62,975 nt of DNA. It comes from an uncultured Muribaculaceae bacterium (GTDB lineage Bacteria > Bacteroidota > Bacteroidia > Bacteroidales > Muribaculaceae). The notes under the pieces are model-generated. The model was given only the letters and a program-made list of their open reading frames with translations, made no database searches and had not been told where the DNA came from. The stretch is from contig CANNVE010000016.1 in the NCBI GenBank assembly GCA_947525975.1, positions 1 to 62,975 on the forward strand. The letters run 5' to 3'. This document shows, in pieces, positions 16,922 to 26,719 of this stretch (positions within the stretch are counted from its first letter, which is position 1; every line of letters starts with the position of its first letter). The translations under genes and the position numbers were made by a program.

Positions 16922-19657
16922 TCAGAATTCCTGGCCGAGGATGAAGTGGAAGTGGCTGCCGCCCTTCTGGCCGTAGGCGTCATTGTCGAAGCCGTAGGCC
17001 CAGTCGATACCCATCATGCCCACCATAGGCAGGAAGATGCGGACGCCGGCGCCGGCGCTGCGCTTCATCTGGAAGGGATTGAACTGGCCCACCGATGTCC
17101 AGGCATTGCCTCCCTCTACGAAGCCAAGGGCGTAGATGGTGGTGCTCGACTGCAGCATGAGCGGGAAGTGGAGCTCGAGGCCGAAGCGGGTGTAGGCATA
17201 ACCCTCACGTCCCCACGGGGTGAGAGAGCCGTTGTCGTATCCGCGCAGGGCCACTGTCTCGGTGGCGTAGGTGTAGCTGCCGCTCATGCCGTCGCCGCCT
17301 ACGTAGAATGTCTCGAACGGAGACTTCAGATGCTTGTTATAGCTGCCGAGGAGGCCAAAGTCGGCGCGTGTCATGAGCACCGGGGTCCACTTGCTCTCCA
17401 TGCTTGCCAGCGGAGTGTAGGTGCGCGATTTGAAGCGGAGTTTCCAATATTCGATCCATTTGTACATCTCCTTCTTCGATTCTTCGGTATTTTCCTCGGC
17501 GAGTTTGGCCCAATTCTTCTTTCCGAAGAGAGAAGCGGGGGGCGTCATCTGCAGGCTGAGCGAGAACATAGAGCCTGAACGCGTGTAGAGCGGGCTGTCG
17601 ATTGACTGGCGCGAAAGCGTGAGGCCGAGCACGAGCGAGTTGCTGGCGCCATTGTTCATGTAGTAGAGGTATTCCCAGTTTTTGAGGTAGTACCATGTGT
17701 AGCCGAGCTCGGCAGTGAATGTGAAGTAGTCGTCAGGCCACTTCAGGCGCTTGCCGAAGCCGACGTTCACGCCGAGCATCTGCAGCAGCTTGTTGGGGTC
17801 GTATGCGCTCTCGTAGGAATACTGGTTATAGTCGTTGTAATAGTTGTTGCCGTATCCGTAATTATAGCCGTAGTTCATGCCGCTGTAGAGATAATTCATG
17901 TAGTTGCTGCTGTAGAACGACTGGTTGATGCCTGTCTGGCGGCTATAGAATGCCGACACCGAGAGCGAGTTGGGGCGCTTGCCGCCGAACCACGGGTCGA
18001 GGAACGATATCGAGTAAGCCTGGAAGTAGCGGGCATTGGTCTGAGCCGACACGGTGAATGTCTGACCCTCGCCCTGAGGGATGATGCCTCGGTAGGTGCT
18101 CGGGTAGAGGAGGTTCTTTATCGAGAAGTTGGTGAATTTGAGCGAGAGCTTGCCGATGATGCCGGTCTGTCCCCAGCCCATTGAGAATTCTATCTGGTCA
18201 TTAGCCTTTGACTCGAGGTTGAAGTCGATGTCGACGGTGCCGTTCTCGGGGTTAGGCTTGGGCTGGATGTCCATGTTCTCGGGGTTGAAGTGGCCGGTGT
18301 TGGCAATCTCCATCGCCGAGCGCTGCAGCTGAGTCTTTGAGAAGAGGTCGCCGGGCTTCACGAAGAGCTCGCGGCGAATAACCTTCTCGTAGAGGCGGTC
18401 GTTGCCGTTGATGTTGATATTGTTGATGCGGGCGGGCTGGCCTTCGTAGAGACGCATCTCCAGCGCGATCGAGTCGCCCTTGATTTCCTTCTCGATGGGC
18501 ACGAGGTTGAGGAAGAGGTAGCCTTGGTCGAGATAGAGGTTTGACACGGCGTCCTGGTCTTCCATCAGGCGCTTGTTGAGCTGCTTCTGGTTGTAGACCT
18601 CGCCGGGCTGCATATCGAGCACTTCCGAAAGGAATTCGCTCGGATAGAGGGTGTTGCCCACCCATTTGATGTCGCTGATGTAGTATTTCTGTCCTTCGTC
18701 GACCGTCAAGTAGACATCGACGCGATTGTCATTGTACTTCGCCACGCTGTCTTTTACGATCACAGCATCGCGGTATCCGTTTTCGTTGTATTTCTCAATG
18801 ATGCGGTTAAGGTCGTCCTGATAGTCGCTCTCCACGAATTTCTTCTGCTTGAAGAGATTGAGGATGTTGCCGTTCTCGTTGGTCTTCTTCATGGCGCCCT
18901 TTATCTTGCGGTCAGAGAAGACTTCGTTGCCCTCGATGTAGATCTTGTGCACCTTCACTTTGTCGTGACGGTCTACATCTATGTCTACAAACATCTCATT
19001 GGGCTTCGAGAGATCCTCGCGCAGCGAAATCTTGACGTCGGCGTTGCCGAATCCCTTCTTCGAGTAATAATTCTCTATAAGCTTGGTGGCGCGGTTCACG
19101 ATGTTTTGCGTGATCTGGTTTCCCTTCTGCAGCTGCAGCATCTCTTCGATGTCTTTGCGCTCGCCCTTCTTCATGCCCGAATACCTCACCTCGGAGATGC
19201 GGGGCTGGGTGCGGAGGGCAAATTCGAGCCACGCCTGGTCGCCGTAGATCTTCTCGACCTTGATCTGGGCCTGAGAGAAAAGCCCCTGCCTCATCAGACG
19301 CTTGGCGGCGTCGGTGATCTCAGAGCCTGGAATCGCCACTGTCTCGCCCACCTTCAGGCCTGAATATCCGATGATGATGAAGTCATCATAGTTGGGTGCT
19401 CCGGTGACACGGATGCCGGCTATGACATATTTCTTCGGATAAGAATTGAATATCAGCTTAGGATTATAGATTGTGTCGGTCGACGCGCCCGTGCCCGGGG
19501 CAGTCTGCGCCGCTGCCTGGAACGAAGGCACGGCGATAGCAAAGGCTACAATCGCGAGCCACGACGGCATCGATCGGCGCGCAAAGGGTCTCCGGGCGTC
19601 AGACTTAGCGCCAAAGGCGAGCATGCGGTGTATCGCTTTTTGTATTAATCTTTTCAT
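16922..19657 (-). CDS. bamA: Outer-membrane protein assembly factor BamA
   Basis: The 911-residue Omp85 protein has a long basic N-region before its signal peptide (hydrophobic about 33-50), POTRA repeats (for example VRYSGMKKGERKDIEEML and KVHKIYIEGNEVFSDRKIKG), and a C-terminal barrel ending in aromatic F (FHFILGQEF). It inserts beta-barrels into the outer membrane. An Asn/Tyr-rich segment at about 579-619 probably forms an extracellular loop. Its ATG overlaps the uppS stop by 4 nt (ATGA), so the two are translationally coupled. Confidence 0.96.
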   Translation of the reverse strand: MKRLIQKAIHRMLAFGAKSDARRPFARRSMPSWLAIVAFAIAVPSFQAAAQTAPGTGASTDTIYNPKLIFNSYPKKYVIAGIRVTGAPNYDDFIIIGYSGLKVGETVAIPGSEITDAAKRLMRQGLFSQAQIKVEKIYGDQAWLEFALRTQPRISEVRYSGMKKGERKDIEEMLQLQKGNQITQNIVNRATKLIENYYSKKGFGNADVKISLREDLSKPNEMFVDIDVDRHDKVKVHKIYIEGNEVFSDRKIKGAMKKTNENGNILNLFKQKKFVESDYQDDLNRIIEKYNENGYRDAVIVKDSVAKYNDNRVDVYLTVDEGQKYYISDIKWVGNTLYPSEFLSEVLDMQPGEVYNQKQLNKRLMEDQDAVSNLYLDQGYLFLNLVPIEKEIKGDSIALEMRLYEGQPARINNININGNDRLYEKVIRRELFVKPGDLFSKTQLQRSAMEIANTGHFNPENMDIQPKPNPENGTVDIDFNLESKANDQIEFSMGWGQTGIIGKLSLKFTNFSIKNLLYPSTYRGIIPQGEGQTFTVSAQTNARYFQAYSISFLDPWFGGKRPNSLSVSAFYSRQTGINQSFYSSNYMNYLYSGMNYGYNYGYGNNYYNDYNQYSYESAYDPNKLLQMLGVNVGFGKRLKWPDDYFTFTAELGYTWYYLKNWEYLYYMNNGASNSLVLGLTLSRQSIDSPLYTRSGSMFSLSLQMTPPASLFGKKNWAKLAEENTEESKKEMYKWIEYWKLRFKSRTYTPLASMESKWTPVLMTRADFGLLGSYNKHLKSPFETFYVGGDGMSGSYTYATETVALRGYDNGSLTPWGREGYAYTRFGLELHFPLMLQSSTTIYALGFVEGGNAWTSVGQFNPFQMKRSAGAGVRIFLPMVGMMGIDWAYGFDNDAYGQKGGSHFHFILGQEF

Positions 19658-20406
19658 AGAGCTGGATTTATTTGTTCGCTGGTAAGGCCGAAGCGGCGTT
19701 CGCGCCCGCGGAAATTGTCGATCGCGGCGGCAAACTCTTCAGTCGAGAAGTCAGGCCAGTATGTAGGGGTAACGAAAATTTCAGAATATGCTATCTGCCA
19801 AAGCAGGAAATTGCTTACGCGCATGTCGCCGCCCGTGCGTATGAGCAGGTCGGGATCAGGATATTTGGCGGTGGCCAGATGCGCGCTGATGGTGTCGGCG
19901 GTGATGCTGTCGGGGTCAATTCGCCCGGCTGCGGCCTCTCTGGCAATCTGCGCGCAGGCGCGGGTTATCTCCCATCTCGACGAGTAGCTGAAAGCCACCA
20001 CCACGGTCAGGCCGGTGCAGTGAGCAGTGGCCTTTATGCTGTTGTCGAGCCTGCGGCGCGCTTCGTCGGGCATACGGTCTATGTCACCTATGATCTCGAG
20101 CCTGGCGTTGTTGGCTATCAGGCTCGGGGTCTCGCGCTCGAGAGCGAAAGATATGAGGTGCATGAGGGCATCGACCTCCGACTGAGGCCGATTCCAATTC
20201 TCGGTGGAGAAGGCGTAGAGAGTGAGGTATCTCACTCCCATGTCTGAGGCGGCCTGGGTGATGCGGTGCACCGCAGTGACTCCCTCGACATGCCCGGCCG
20301 AGCGCTCGAGCCCGCGCTCCTTTGCCCACCGCCCGTTGCCATCCATGATGATGGCCACGTGCGCCGGCACGGGTTTAAGCTGTATGTCATTGACTAAATC
20401 CGCCAT
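19654..20406 (-). CDS. uppS: Isoprenyl transferase (undecaprenyl diphosphate synthase)
   Basis: The cis-prenyltransferase has MDGNGRWAKERGL with the catalytic D22, followed by GHVEG, LTLYAFSTENWNRP, and the C-terminal DLLIRTGGDMRVSNFLLWQIAYSE block split over about 30 residues. It makes the lipid carrier used for peptidoglycan and surface glycans. I chose ATG 20406 (MADLVNDIQL, 250 residues), 4 nt after the DUF6089 stop; a longer frame from 20454 would overlap that gene. It is coupled to bamA by an ATGA overlap. Confidence 0.95.
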   Translation of the reverse strand: MADLVNDIQLKPVPAHVAIIMDGNGRWAKERGLERSAGHVEGVTAVHRITQAASDMGVRYLTLYAFSTENWNRPQSEVDALMHLISFALERETPSLIANNARLEIIGDIDRMPDEARRRLDNSIKATAHCTGLTVVVAFSYSSRWEITRACAQIAREAAAGRIDPDSITADTISAHLATAKYPDPDLLIRTGGDMRVSNFLLWQIAYSEIFVTPTYWPDFSTEEFAAAIDNFRGRERRFGLTSEQINPAL

Positions 20407-20410
20407 ATTG

Positions 20411-21103
20411 TCAGTCCTTATAATTGCAGGTCTCGCACCTTTCGCCAAACTCATATGTGAGTCCGACAGTGATGCGCGAGCACCAGTCAGTGTTTTTAAT
20501 GAAAGAGGTCTTTATGCCTGAGAGATCGTGGAGATCGCGGCCATCGACCTTGTCGCCTATCACCTTGGTCATAGTCCACTCTACAGCGAGATTCAACCTC
20601 GGCTTAAGCTTATATTTTATGCCGGCGCCCATGGGGATAGTGGGGGCGAAAGCGTTCGATCCGTCGCAATTCGCGAGGCTCACGCCTAAACCGACCACCA
20701 GATAAGGCGACCACCGGCTCAGTTTCTTGTAGGTCTCACCAATGCCGTAAGGGAGGAAGTTGAATTCCACCCTGGCGTCAAGCGTGACGAGCTTGCTTGA
20801 GAATGAGTATTCCCTGCCCTGTGGCAGCACATTGTCCATGTCGGCTGTGTTGCCGCTCAGGGTCGACACGCCAAGCACTCCGCGCACCGCCCATCTGACA
20901 TCGGGGAGGAATCTGAATCCCGCCTCTGCCGTGAAGCCGGGATGCTTGAACACCGAGGCATTGTTGGCGTCGCCCAGGTATCCGCTCATGCCGATGCCCC
21001 CTCCAAAATCGAATTTGTAGGGCGCAGACTGCGAAGCCGCTGACAGAGCGGCGGCGCAGGCTATGGCCAGCATTATTGACAATCGTCGGAGCAAGGCTTG
21101 CAT
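20411..21103 (-). CDS. DUF6089-like outer-membrane beta-barrel protein
   Basis: The 230-residue protein has a signal peptide (about 1-25, ALSAASQ) and alternating hydrophobic strands (YKFDFGGGIGMSGYLGDANN; WSPYLVVGLGVSLANCDG). In Bacteroidetes such a gene commonly precedes uppS-bamA; the family includes PorG of type IX secretion, but outside T9SS species its role is unknown. Two cysteines near the end (CETCNY) are notable. It lies 4 nt upstream of uppS, so it is the head of the outer-membrane assembly operon. Confidence 0.75.
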   Translation of the reverse strand: MQALLRRLSIMLAIACAAALSAASQSAPYKFDFGGGIGMSGYLGDANNASVFKHPGFTAEAGFRFLPDVRWAVRGVLGVSTLSGNTADMDNVLPQGREYSFSSKLVTLDARVEFNFLPYGIGETYKKLSRWSPYLVVGLGVSLANCDGSNAFAPTIPMGAGIKYKLKPRLNLAVEWTMTKVIGDKVDGRDLHDLSGIKTSFIKNTDWCSRITVGLTYEFGERCETCNYKD

Positions 21104-21151
21104 TTAAAGCGGCGGAAAGGTCTATTCGGTAGAAAATGATTGGTTAAGGCG

Positions 21152-22669
21152 TCAGCAAATCGGACGGAAAGTGTAGCGCAGAATCACGCCGCGCCACATC
21201 TGGTTGATGGGCTTTCCGAAATAGTCATATCCACCGATCATATAGATGGCGGGGCAAGCCCACTGGTCAACGAGAGTGGAGACTCTTGACGAGACAGGCA
21301 GCTCTACTACGCACTGCGGCGGAAGCGACCTCAACTGCAGGCTCTTCCACATGCCTGCCGAACGCGTGGGATAGAGGGTGGTGGTATGCACAAAGGCCGA
21401 GGCACCATAGTTGGTGGGCAGATCCTTGGGCAGGGCAAGCAGCTCGGGAGCCTGGCGCCAAGTGAGGCCCCAGTCAGTCGACAGATATACCGTGCGGTTG
21501 ATGGCGCCCTCGATGTTTCTGCCGCCGAAGAGCAGCAATGCCGGATACTGCACCGGCGACCATGTTGACGACGGCACCTTGAAGAGGTCGTAAGCCACGA
21601 GGCACATGTTTTCGAGGCCGACGGGGAGCTCATGATTGCTCCTCGACACCTTTGCCCAGGAGTTGCCGTCAAATGACCATGTGGCCTTTGAAAGCGAGCC
21701 GGCGGGGGTGCGTCCTCCCACGAGCACTGTCTGGGGTGACTCGGCTATTGGCATGTCGTATGAAAGCATCTGCGACGCTCCGGTCACAGGGAAGTCTGAC
21801 GGAGCATCCCATGTCTTAAGGCCGGGATATGAGGCTATCTTCCATGCGCCGCCGCTCTGGAGGGTGCCGATCACCTGATCTTCATAAATGCCAGTAATGG
21901 CTTTCCAGATCTGCCTGGTTGAGACCCATGAAGCAAAGTCGGTGCCCTCAAAGAGTACGCCGTCGGCTGAAAGCATATATAGCTTGTCGGCTGAGGCTGT
22001 GAGGGAGTTTACATCGGCCACGAAAGGCAGAGTGATGGTCTTCACGTCCCATGTCGGAGCAGAGGGGTCTGACGTCGAGGCCAGGCTATATGCCGAGCCG
22101 TCGGTGGTGAGGCAATAGTATCTGTCTCCGAATTTCACGGTCCTCTGCGCCGTGGGCGCCGAAAGCGCCGTAGGAAGCTCGGCCATGTCTATCGAATTCC
22201 ACATAAGCGTGTCGGGCTTCACGGTGTGCACATTGACTTTGATCTTGTATGTGCGCGAGACGGTGCCCGACTCTGACTTGACGGTGAGCGAGACGGGGCC
22301 TTGCGAGAAGTCGATGCTGTCAGTCGAATTTGTGAGGTAGTCGACAATAGAGTCAGTCTTGCCCTCCCTCGGATATTCGAGCGTGACTGCCGATGCGGTC
22401 GACGGAGTGGTGATGTCGGGAATAAGCTTATTTATCTTTGTGCCGAATGGCAGAGAGTCAGCGTTGAAAATCTCACCCTTCACCAGATCGATCGAGAAAA
22501 ATACATTTTCCAGGCTGTCAAGCACCTTGGAGTCTGCCTTCAGCGAAAAAGCCGTAACCTGCACAGACGATGAGGATTCATAGACAAACTCCTCGGGAGA
22601 ATCGCTGTTGCAGGCCGTGACGCCGATCAGAGCGGCTAAGGTGGATGGCAGGATCAGTTTTTTAATCAT
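21152..22669 (-). CDS. DUF6242-like lipoprotein with propeller-type repeats
   Basis: I read the start as ATG 22669 (MIKKLILPSTLAALIGVTAC, lipobox cysteine at residue 20), because an upstream promoter (22695-22726) would place the transcript start close to the more distal ATG at 22690. The N-terminal part is an Ig-like region with paired domains (VQVTAFSLKADSK; VSLTVKSESGTVSRTYKIKV); the rest carries repeats ending in SFDGNSWAKV- or STDWGLTWRQ-like turns typical of exo-sialidase/Kelch propellers. It is a probable surface or periplasmic lipoprotein of unknown function; the DUF6242 label is from memory. Confidence 0.65.
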   Translation of the reverse strand: MIKKLILPSTLAALIGVTACNSDSPEEFVYESSSSVQVTAFSLKADSKVLDSLENVFFSIDLVKGEIFNADSLPFGTKINKLIPDITTPSTASAVTLEYPREGKTDSIVDYLTNSTDSIDFSQGPVSLTVKSESGTVSRTYKIKVNVHTVKPDTLMWNSIDMAELPTALSAPTAQRTVKFGDRYYCLTTDGSAYSLASTSDPSAPTWDVKTITLPFVADVNSLTASADKLYMLSADGVLFEGTDFASWVSTRQIWKAITGIYEDQVIGTLQSGGAWKIASYPGLKTWDAPSDFPVTGASQMLSYDMPIAESPQTVLVGGRTPAGSLSKATWSFDGNSWAKVSRSNHELPVGLENMCLVAYDLFKVPSSTWSPVQYPALLLFGGRNIEGAINRTVYLSTDWGLTWRQAPELLALPKDLPTNYGASAFVHTTTLYPTRSAGMWKSLQLRSLPPQCVVELPVSSRVSTLVDQWACPAIYMIGGYDYFGKPINQMWRGVILRYTFRPIC

Positions 22670-22694
22670 TTTTGAGGTATTATTTTTCAAACTG

Positions 22695-22726
22695 CAAAAT
22701 TATGATTTAGAATCCAATTCTACAAA
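22695..22726 (-). promoter_or_regulatory. Promoter of the DUF6242-like lipoprotein gene
   Basis: TTTG (22726-22723), a 20-nt spacer and TAATTTTG (22702-22695) on the minus strand form a full promoter. Because initiation should occur about 5-8 nt after the -7 box, it supports the downstream start codon at 22669. Confidence 0.75.
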
Positions 22727-22760
22727 GACTTTAAGCTAAATCACGTTTTTTTGCCGCTTT

Positions 22761-23780
22761 TTATATGTTTTTAGCTTCGATCAATGGGTTGTGTGAATAA
22801 TAATTAACATTATGGCCGTCGGCCATGCGGGTCTCCACCGGAATCCAGCCGCGCAAATCGGGAGCCTTTACGGCGCCGTATGCGCCCAGGGCTATCGGGC
22901 TTGTCTCCACCCTGGCCAGATCCCACAGGCCGGCGTCGATAAATGCCTGAAGCACTTTGGCTCCGCCCTCCACCATCAGGTTGGAGAAGCCATGCTCGGC
23001 GTAGAGATCGTGCATGATTTCAGGCAGAGGCTTGTCGTCGCGCACGATGATGGGATCAAGTGACATTATGCGCCTGTCGGCGCCTACGCGGCCGCGCCTG
23101 TCGAGAATTACGGGCCTTGGCGACGGCCCGGGCCAGAGGCGGTTGGTGAGCAAGGGGTCGTCAGAGAGCACTGTGCCCGAGCCCACAAGGATGGCGTCGA
23201 AATGTGCCCGCACGCGATGCACGAGCAATTGGGTGAGCCTGCTCGACAGCATGGTCGGGGGCTCTCCCTCGGCGTGGATGCCGTCGATGTATCCGTCGGC
23301 GCTCTGCGCCCATTTCAGGCAAATGTATGGCCGCTTTTCGCGATGGGCTGTGAGGAACATGGCGTTCATCTGCTCGCACTCTCTCTGCATGAATCCCTCC
23401 ACCACTTCGATGCCGGCTTCACGCATGCGCTCTATGCCACGGCCCGCGACCTCCGGAAAGGGATCCCTGACACCGACCACCACCCTGGGAATGCCCATCT
23501 TGATGATCAGATCGGAGCAAGGCCCCGTGCGGCCTGTGTGGGAGCAAGGCTCAAGCGTCACATACATGGTAGAGTCTTTAAGCGATTCCTTGTCGGCCAC
23601 CGCATTGATGGCGTTCACTTCGGCATGGGCCTCGCCGCATCTGCGATGATAGCCCTCGCCCAATATCTTGCCGTCGGGGCCCACGATGACTGCGCCCACG
23701 ATGGGATTGGGGTGCGCGTAACTGACTCCGTGGCGCGAAAGAGCCAACGCCCTCTCCATGTATTTCCGGTTTGTCTCCAT
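22761..23780 (-). CDS. ribD: Riboflavin biosynthesis deaminase/reductase RibD
   Basis: The 339-residue bifunctional enzyme converts the second pyrimidine intermediate of riboflavin synthesis. The N-terminal deaminase domain has the zinc motif H52-A-E54 and PCSHTGRTGPC (C79, C88). The C-terminal reductase domain (ICLKWAQSADGYIDG; SNLMVEGGAKVLQAFID) belongs to the DHFR-like fold. Other rib genes are absent from the window. It lies 44 nt after the M16 peptidase gene on the same strand. Confidence 0.95.
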   Translation of the reverse strand: METNRKYMERALALSRHGVSYAHPNPIVGAVIVGPDGKILGEGYHRRCGEAHAEVNAINAVADKESLKDSTMYVTLEPCSHTGRTGPCSDLIIKMGIPRVVVGVRDPFPEVAGRGIERMREAGIEVVEGFMQRECEQMNAMFLTAHREKRPYICLKWAQSADGYIDGIHAEGEPPTMLSSRLTQLLVHRVRAHFDAILVGSGTVLSDDPLLTNRLWPGPSPRPVILDRRGRVGADRRIMSLDPIIVRDDKPLPEIMHDLYAEHGFSNLMVEGGAKVLQAFIDAGLWDLARVETSPIALGAYGAVKAPDLRGWIPVETRMADGHNVNYYSHNPLIEAKNI

Positions 23781-23824
23781 AGCGGTTTATCGATTGCTTA
23801 TCTATTGGTGTGAAGAATTTACAT

Positions 23825-25072
23825 TTATCTGAAAGTCAGCACTGACATGGGGGCTATCTCTGCGGCCATGCGGCATATGTCATCGGCGGTGACAGAGTTG
23901 ATGCGCTCGGCGGCCTTGCGGCTGTCAGGCAGCAGACCGTGCCAAAGGGCTGCCCGCCCGTCGGATATGGCCGAATTTTCGCGATTGTCTGAAGCCACGG
24001 CCAGCTGCCCGAGATATTGTCTCTTGGCCATCGACAGCGCCGAAGCCGACAGGGGGCTTGAAGCCATTTCCTCGACGGTGCGCGCCACCAACTGCCTGCA
24101 CTTGGCCGCATCGCTGTGATCGCAGCCGAAATAGACGGTGAAGAGGCCGCAATCGTTCAGCAACGATGCGTTGGCCTCTACCGAATACACGAGCCCGCGC
24201 TTCTCCCTGAGCTGCACGTTGAGCAGAGAGTTCATGCCCGGGCCTCCGAGTATGTTGGTGAGCAGGCTGAGCGCGTATTTGTCGGCTCGATGGCGCCCCG
24301 AGGCCACAGCGCCCATGACAATATGCGACTGGTGAGATCCTATCTCGCGCTCTACGTCGAACCTCGCGTTGTTTCTGATCTTTTCGCCCTCATCGGCGTA
24401 TCCGTCAGGCCTCGGATCGGCCAGCCCGATGCCGGCGAAGGCGCTCTCCACGGCCTTGGCCACTCTCTCCCTGCTCGCGGGCCCGCTGTAGAAAGCCGTG
24501 ATGTTGGGCGCCACGTACCATTTGCGCAGATAGGAGCGGCATTCCTCTGAATCGAATCGAGAGAGAGCCCCGGTGTTGCCGAGTATGTTGTGCCCGAGCG
24601 TGGTGCCGGCGAAAATGATATCTTCAAAATCATCGAAGATGGCGTCAGATGGCATGTCGAGATATGTGTTTATCTCATCCGCCACCACCTCACGCTCCTT
24701 GTCGATCTCATGCTGCGGAAATCTGGAGTGAAGGGCGAGGTCGGCGATAAGCTCCATGGCGCGCCTGAGATTGCCCGCCGGGGCGGCTGTGTACACCACC
24801 GTTTCCTCTTTCGTGGTGAAAGCGTTGATTTCGCCTCCCACACGCTCCATGCGATTGTTGATGTGCCACGACGAGCGTTTTTCCGTGCCCTTGAATATTG
24901 TGTGCTCCACGAAGTGGGCCATGCCGTCAAAGCCGGGCGCGTCATCACGGCTCCCGGCCTTCACGGCTATTCCGCAATATTCCACTGCGGCGCCGGGCAT
25001 GCGCCTGTAAGCCACAGACATACCTGAAGGCAGCCGAAGCACCTCTCCGTCGATATTTTTCTTTGCAGACAC
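23825..25072 (-). CDS. M16 family zinc peptidase (pitrilysin/processing-peptidase type)
   Basis: The 415-residue protein has the inverted zinc motif HFVEH (H53, E56, H57) and the downstream NAFTTKEETVVY segment that supplies the third zinc ligand. A second, non-catalytic M16 half with LREKRGLVYSVEA follows. No signal peptide is seen, so it is probably cytoplasmic. The start is GTG at 25072. It lies between ispG and ribD on the same strand. Confidence 0.92.
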   Translation of the reverse strand: MSAKKNIDGEVLRLPSGMSVAYRRMPGAAVEYCGIAVKAGSRDDAPGFDGMAHFVEHTIFKGTEKRSSWHINNRMERVGGEINAFTTKEETVVYTAAPAGNLRRAMELIADLALHSRFPQHEIDKEREVVADEINTYLDMPSDAIFDDFEDIIFAGTTLGHNILGNTGALSRFDSEECRSYLRKWYVAPNITAFYSGPASRERVAKAVESAFAGIGLADPRPDGYADEGEKIRNNARFDVEREIGSHQSHIVMGAVASGRHRADKYALSLLTNILGGPGMNSLLNVQLREKRGLVYSVEANASLLNDCGLFTVYFGCDHSDAAKCRQLVARTVEEMASSPLSASALSMAKRQYLGQLAVASDNRENSAISDGRAALWHGLLPDSRKAAERINSVTADDICRMAAEIAPMSVLTFR

Positions 25073-25112
25073 TGTTTTATCGCTACATATTTCTATTTAA
25101 CCATGCCTCGGA

Positions 25113-26717
25113 TCATGCGTCGATCCAGTCGCCCGAGTCCTTGATCAGCTTTATCAGCAACGGGAGAGCCTCGGAGGCCGGAATATTCTTTACCATGCAC
25201 TGCTTGCCCTTGTAAAGGCTGACATTTCCTACGCCGGCACCTACGTATCCGTAGTCGGCATCGGCCATCTCGCCCGGACCATTGACGATGCATCCCATCA
25301 CCGCTATCTTCAGGCCGGCAAGATGGGATGTGGCCTCACGCACGCGCGCCAGCTCAGCCTGAAGGTCAAATAGCGTGCGACCGCAGCTTGGGCAGGCTAT
25401 GTATTCAGTGCGGCTTATGCGCAGGCGCACAGCCTGCAATATCGCGAGCGAGAGCGAATTAAGGCGCTCGCGGCCGATGTGCGGGGCGTCTATCCAAAGG
25501 CCATCGCCAAATCCGGCCAAAAGCACAGCGCCCATATCGACTGAAGCGGCTATCACGATGTCGTCATAGCTCATGTCGGGGCCATAGCTGAGCTTGACTA
25601 TGGCCGGGGACTCATCGCCCTCCCTCATCATCTTATGGAATTGCGATTTTATCTCTGCCGGGGCGTTGGCCGACGATGCCGTCACCACCTTCACACCCGC
25701 AGGAATCGCTGCCGCCTCCACGTCAAGACCAACCACGGGATATGACCGCATTGCGGCATCAGCATCGGCAGGCCAAGTCACCTTCCTGCGCGCGGGGGCC
25801 ACGCTGTCGTATCCCGGAGCCTCATCGCCATCAAAGGCCGGAGCGGAGGCCATGGCTGCTATGTGCGCCGCCAACTGGCGGCCTACGGGTATCTCAGCCT
25901 CCGGAGCCTCGCTCAGGGAGACGCGTATGGTATCGCCTATGCCATCGGCAAGGAGCGAGCCTATGCCCACAGCGCTCTTCACGCGGCCATCCTCGCCGTC
26001 GCCGGCCTCAGTCACGCCGAGATGCAGCGGATAGCGCATGCCCTCGGCGTCCATGGCACGCACGAGGGTGCGCACGGTCTCTGTCATTACGCATACGTTT
26101 GACGCCTTGATCGAGATCACCACATCGTGGAAATCATTGTCACGGCATATGCGCAGGAATTCCATGGCCGACTCTGTCATTCCCGCCGGAGTGTTGCCAT
26201 ACCGGCTCATTATGCGGTCGGAGAGCGAACCATGGTTCACGCCTATGCGCATGGCCACTCCCCTGCTTTTGCACAGGTCGATCAATGGCACAAGCCGCTC
26301 TTCTATTTTCTTGATCTCGGAGGCGTATTCGGTGTCGGTATATTCCAGTGAGCGGAACGTGCGGGCGGGGTCGACGAAATTGCCCGGATTGACACGCACC
26401 TTCTCTACGTGGAGGGCAGCCTCGAAGGCGGCATCGGGGGTGAAGTGGATGTCAGCCACCAGCGGCACGTCGCATCCGTGAGAGCGCACCAGGGCCGAAA
26501 TGGCTCCGAGATTGCGTGCATGGCGCACACTCTGGGCCGTGAGACGCACTATGTCGCCTCCCGCCTCGGCTATACGCTCTATCTGGGCGGCGGAGGCCTC
26601 GGTATCAAGAGTGGGCGTGTTGGTCATCGACTGCACAGCCAACGGATGGCCGGCGCCTATGGTGACGCGCCCTATCCTCACGGGCGCTGAATCACGCCTG
26701 ACGTATCGGAAAGCCAT
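25113..26717 (-). CDS. ispG: 4-hydroxy-3-methylbut-2-enyl diphosphate synthase (IspG/GcpE)
   Basis: This enzyme of the MEP isoprenoid pathway has the TIM-barrel N-terminus (LAVQSMTNTPTLD; VPLVADIHF; VRVNPGNF) and a C-terminal [4Fe-4S] module with CPSCGRTLFDL and MGCIVNGPGEMADADYGYVG. At about 534 residues it is the long form with an inserted domain between the two, known from Bacteroidetes, Chlamydiae and plants. ATG 26717 is preferred; a GTG at 26723 overlaps the purE stop. It follows purE almost without gap. Confidence 0.96.
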   Translation of the reverse strand: MAFRYVRRDSAPVRIGRVTIGAGHPLAVQSMTNTPTLDTEASAAQIERIAEAGGDIVRLTAQSVRHARNLGAISALVRSHGCDVPLVADIHFTPDAAFEAALHVEKVRVNPGNFVDPARTFRSLEYTDTEYASEIKKIEERLVPLIDLCKSRGVAMRIGVNHGSLSDRIMSRYGNTPAGMTESAMEFLRICRDNDFHDVVISIKASNVCVMTETVRTLVRAMDAEGMRYPLHLGVTEAGDGEDGRVKSAVGIGSLLADGIGDTIRVSLSEAPEAEIPVGRQLAAHIAAMASAPAFDGDEAPGYDSVAPARRKVTWPADADAAMRSYPVVGLDVEAAAIPAGVKVVTASSANAPAEIKSQFHKMMREGDESPAIVKLSYGPDMSYDDIVIAASVDMGAVLLAGFGDGLWIDAPHIGRERLNSLSLAILQAVRLRISRTEYIACPSCGRTLFDLQAELARVREATSHLAGLKIAVMGCIVNGPGEMADADYGYVGAGVGNVSLYKGKQCMVKNIPASEALPLLIKLIKDSGDWIDA

Positions 26718-26719
26718 GC

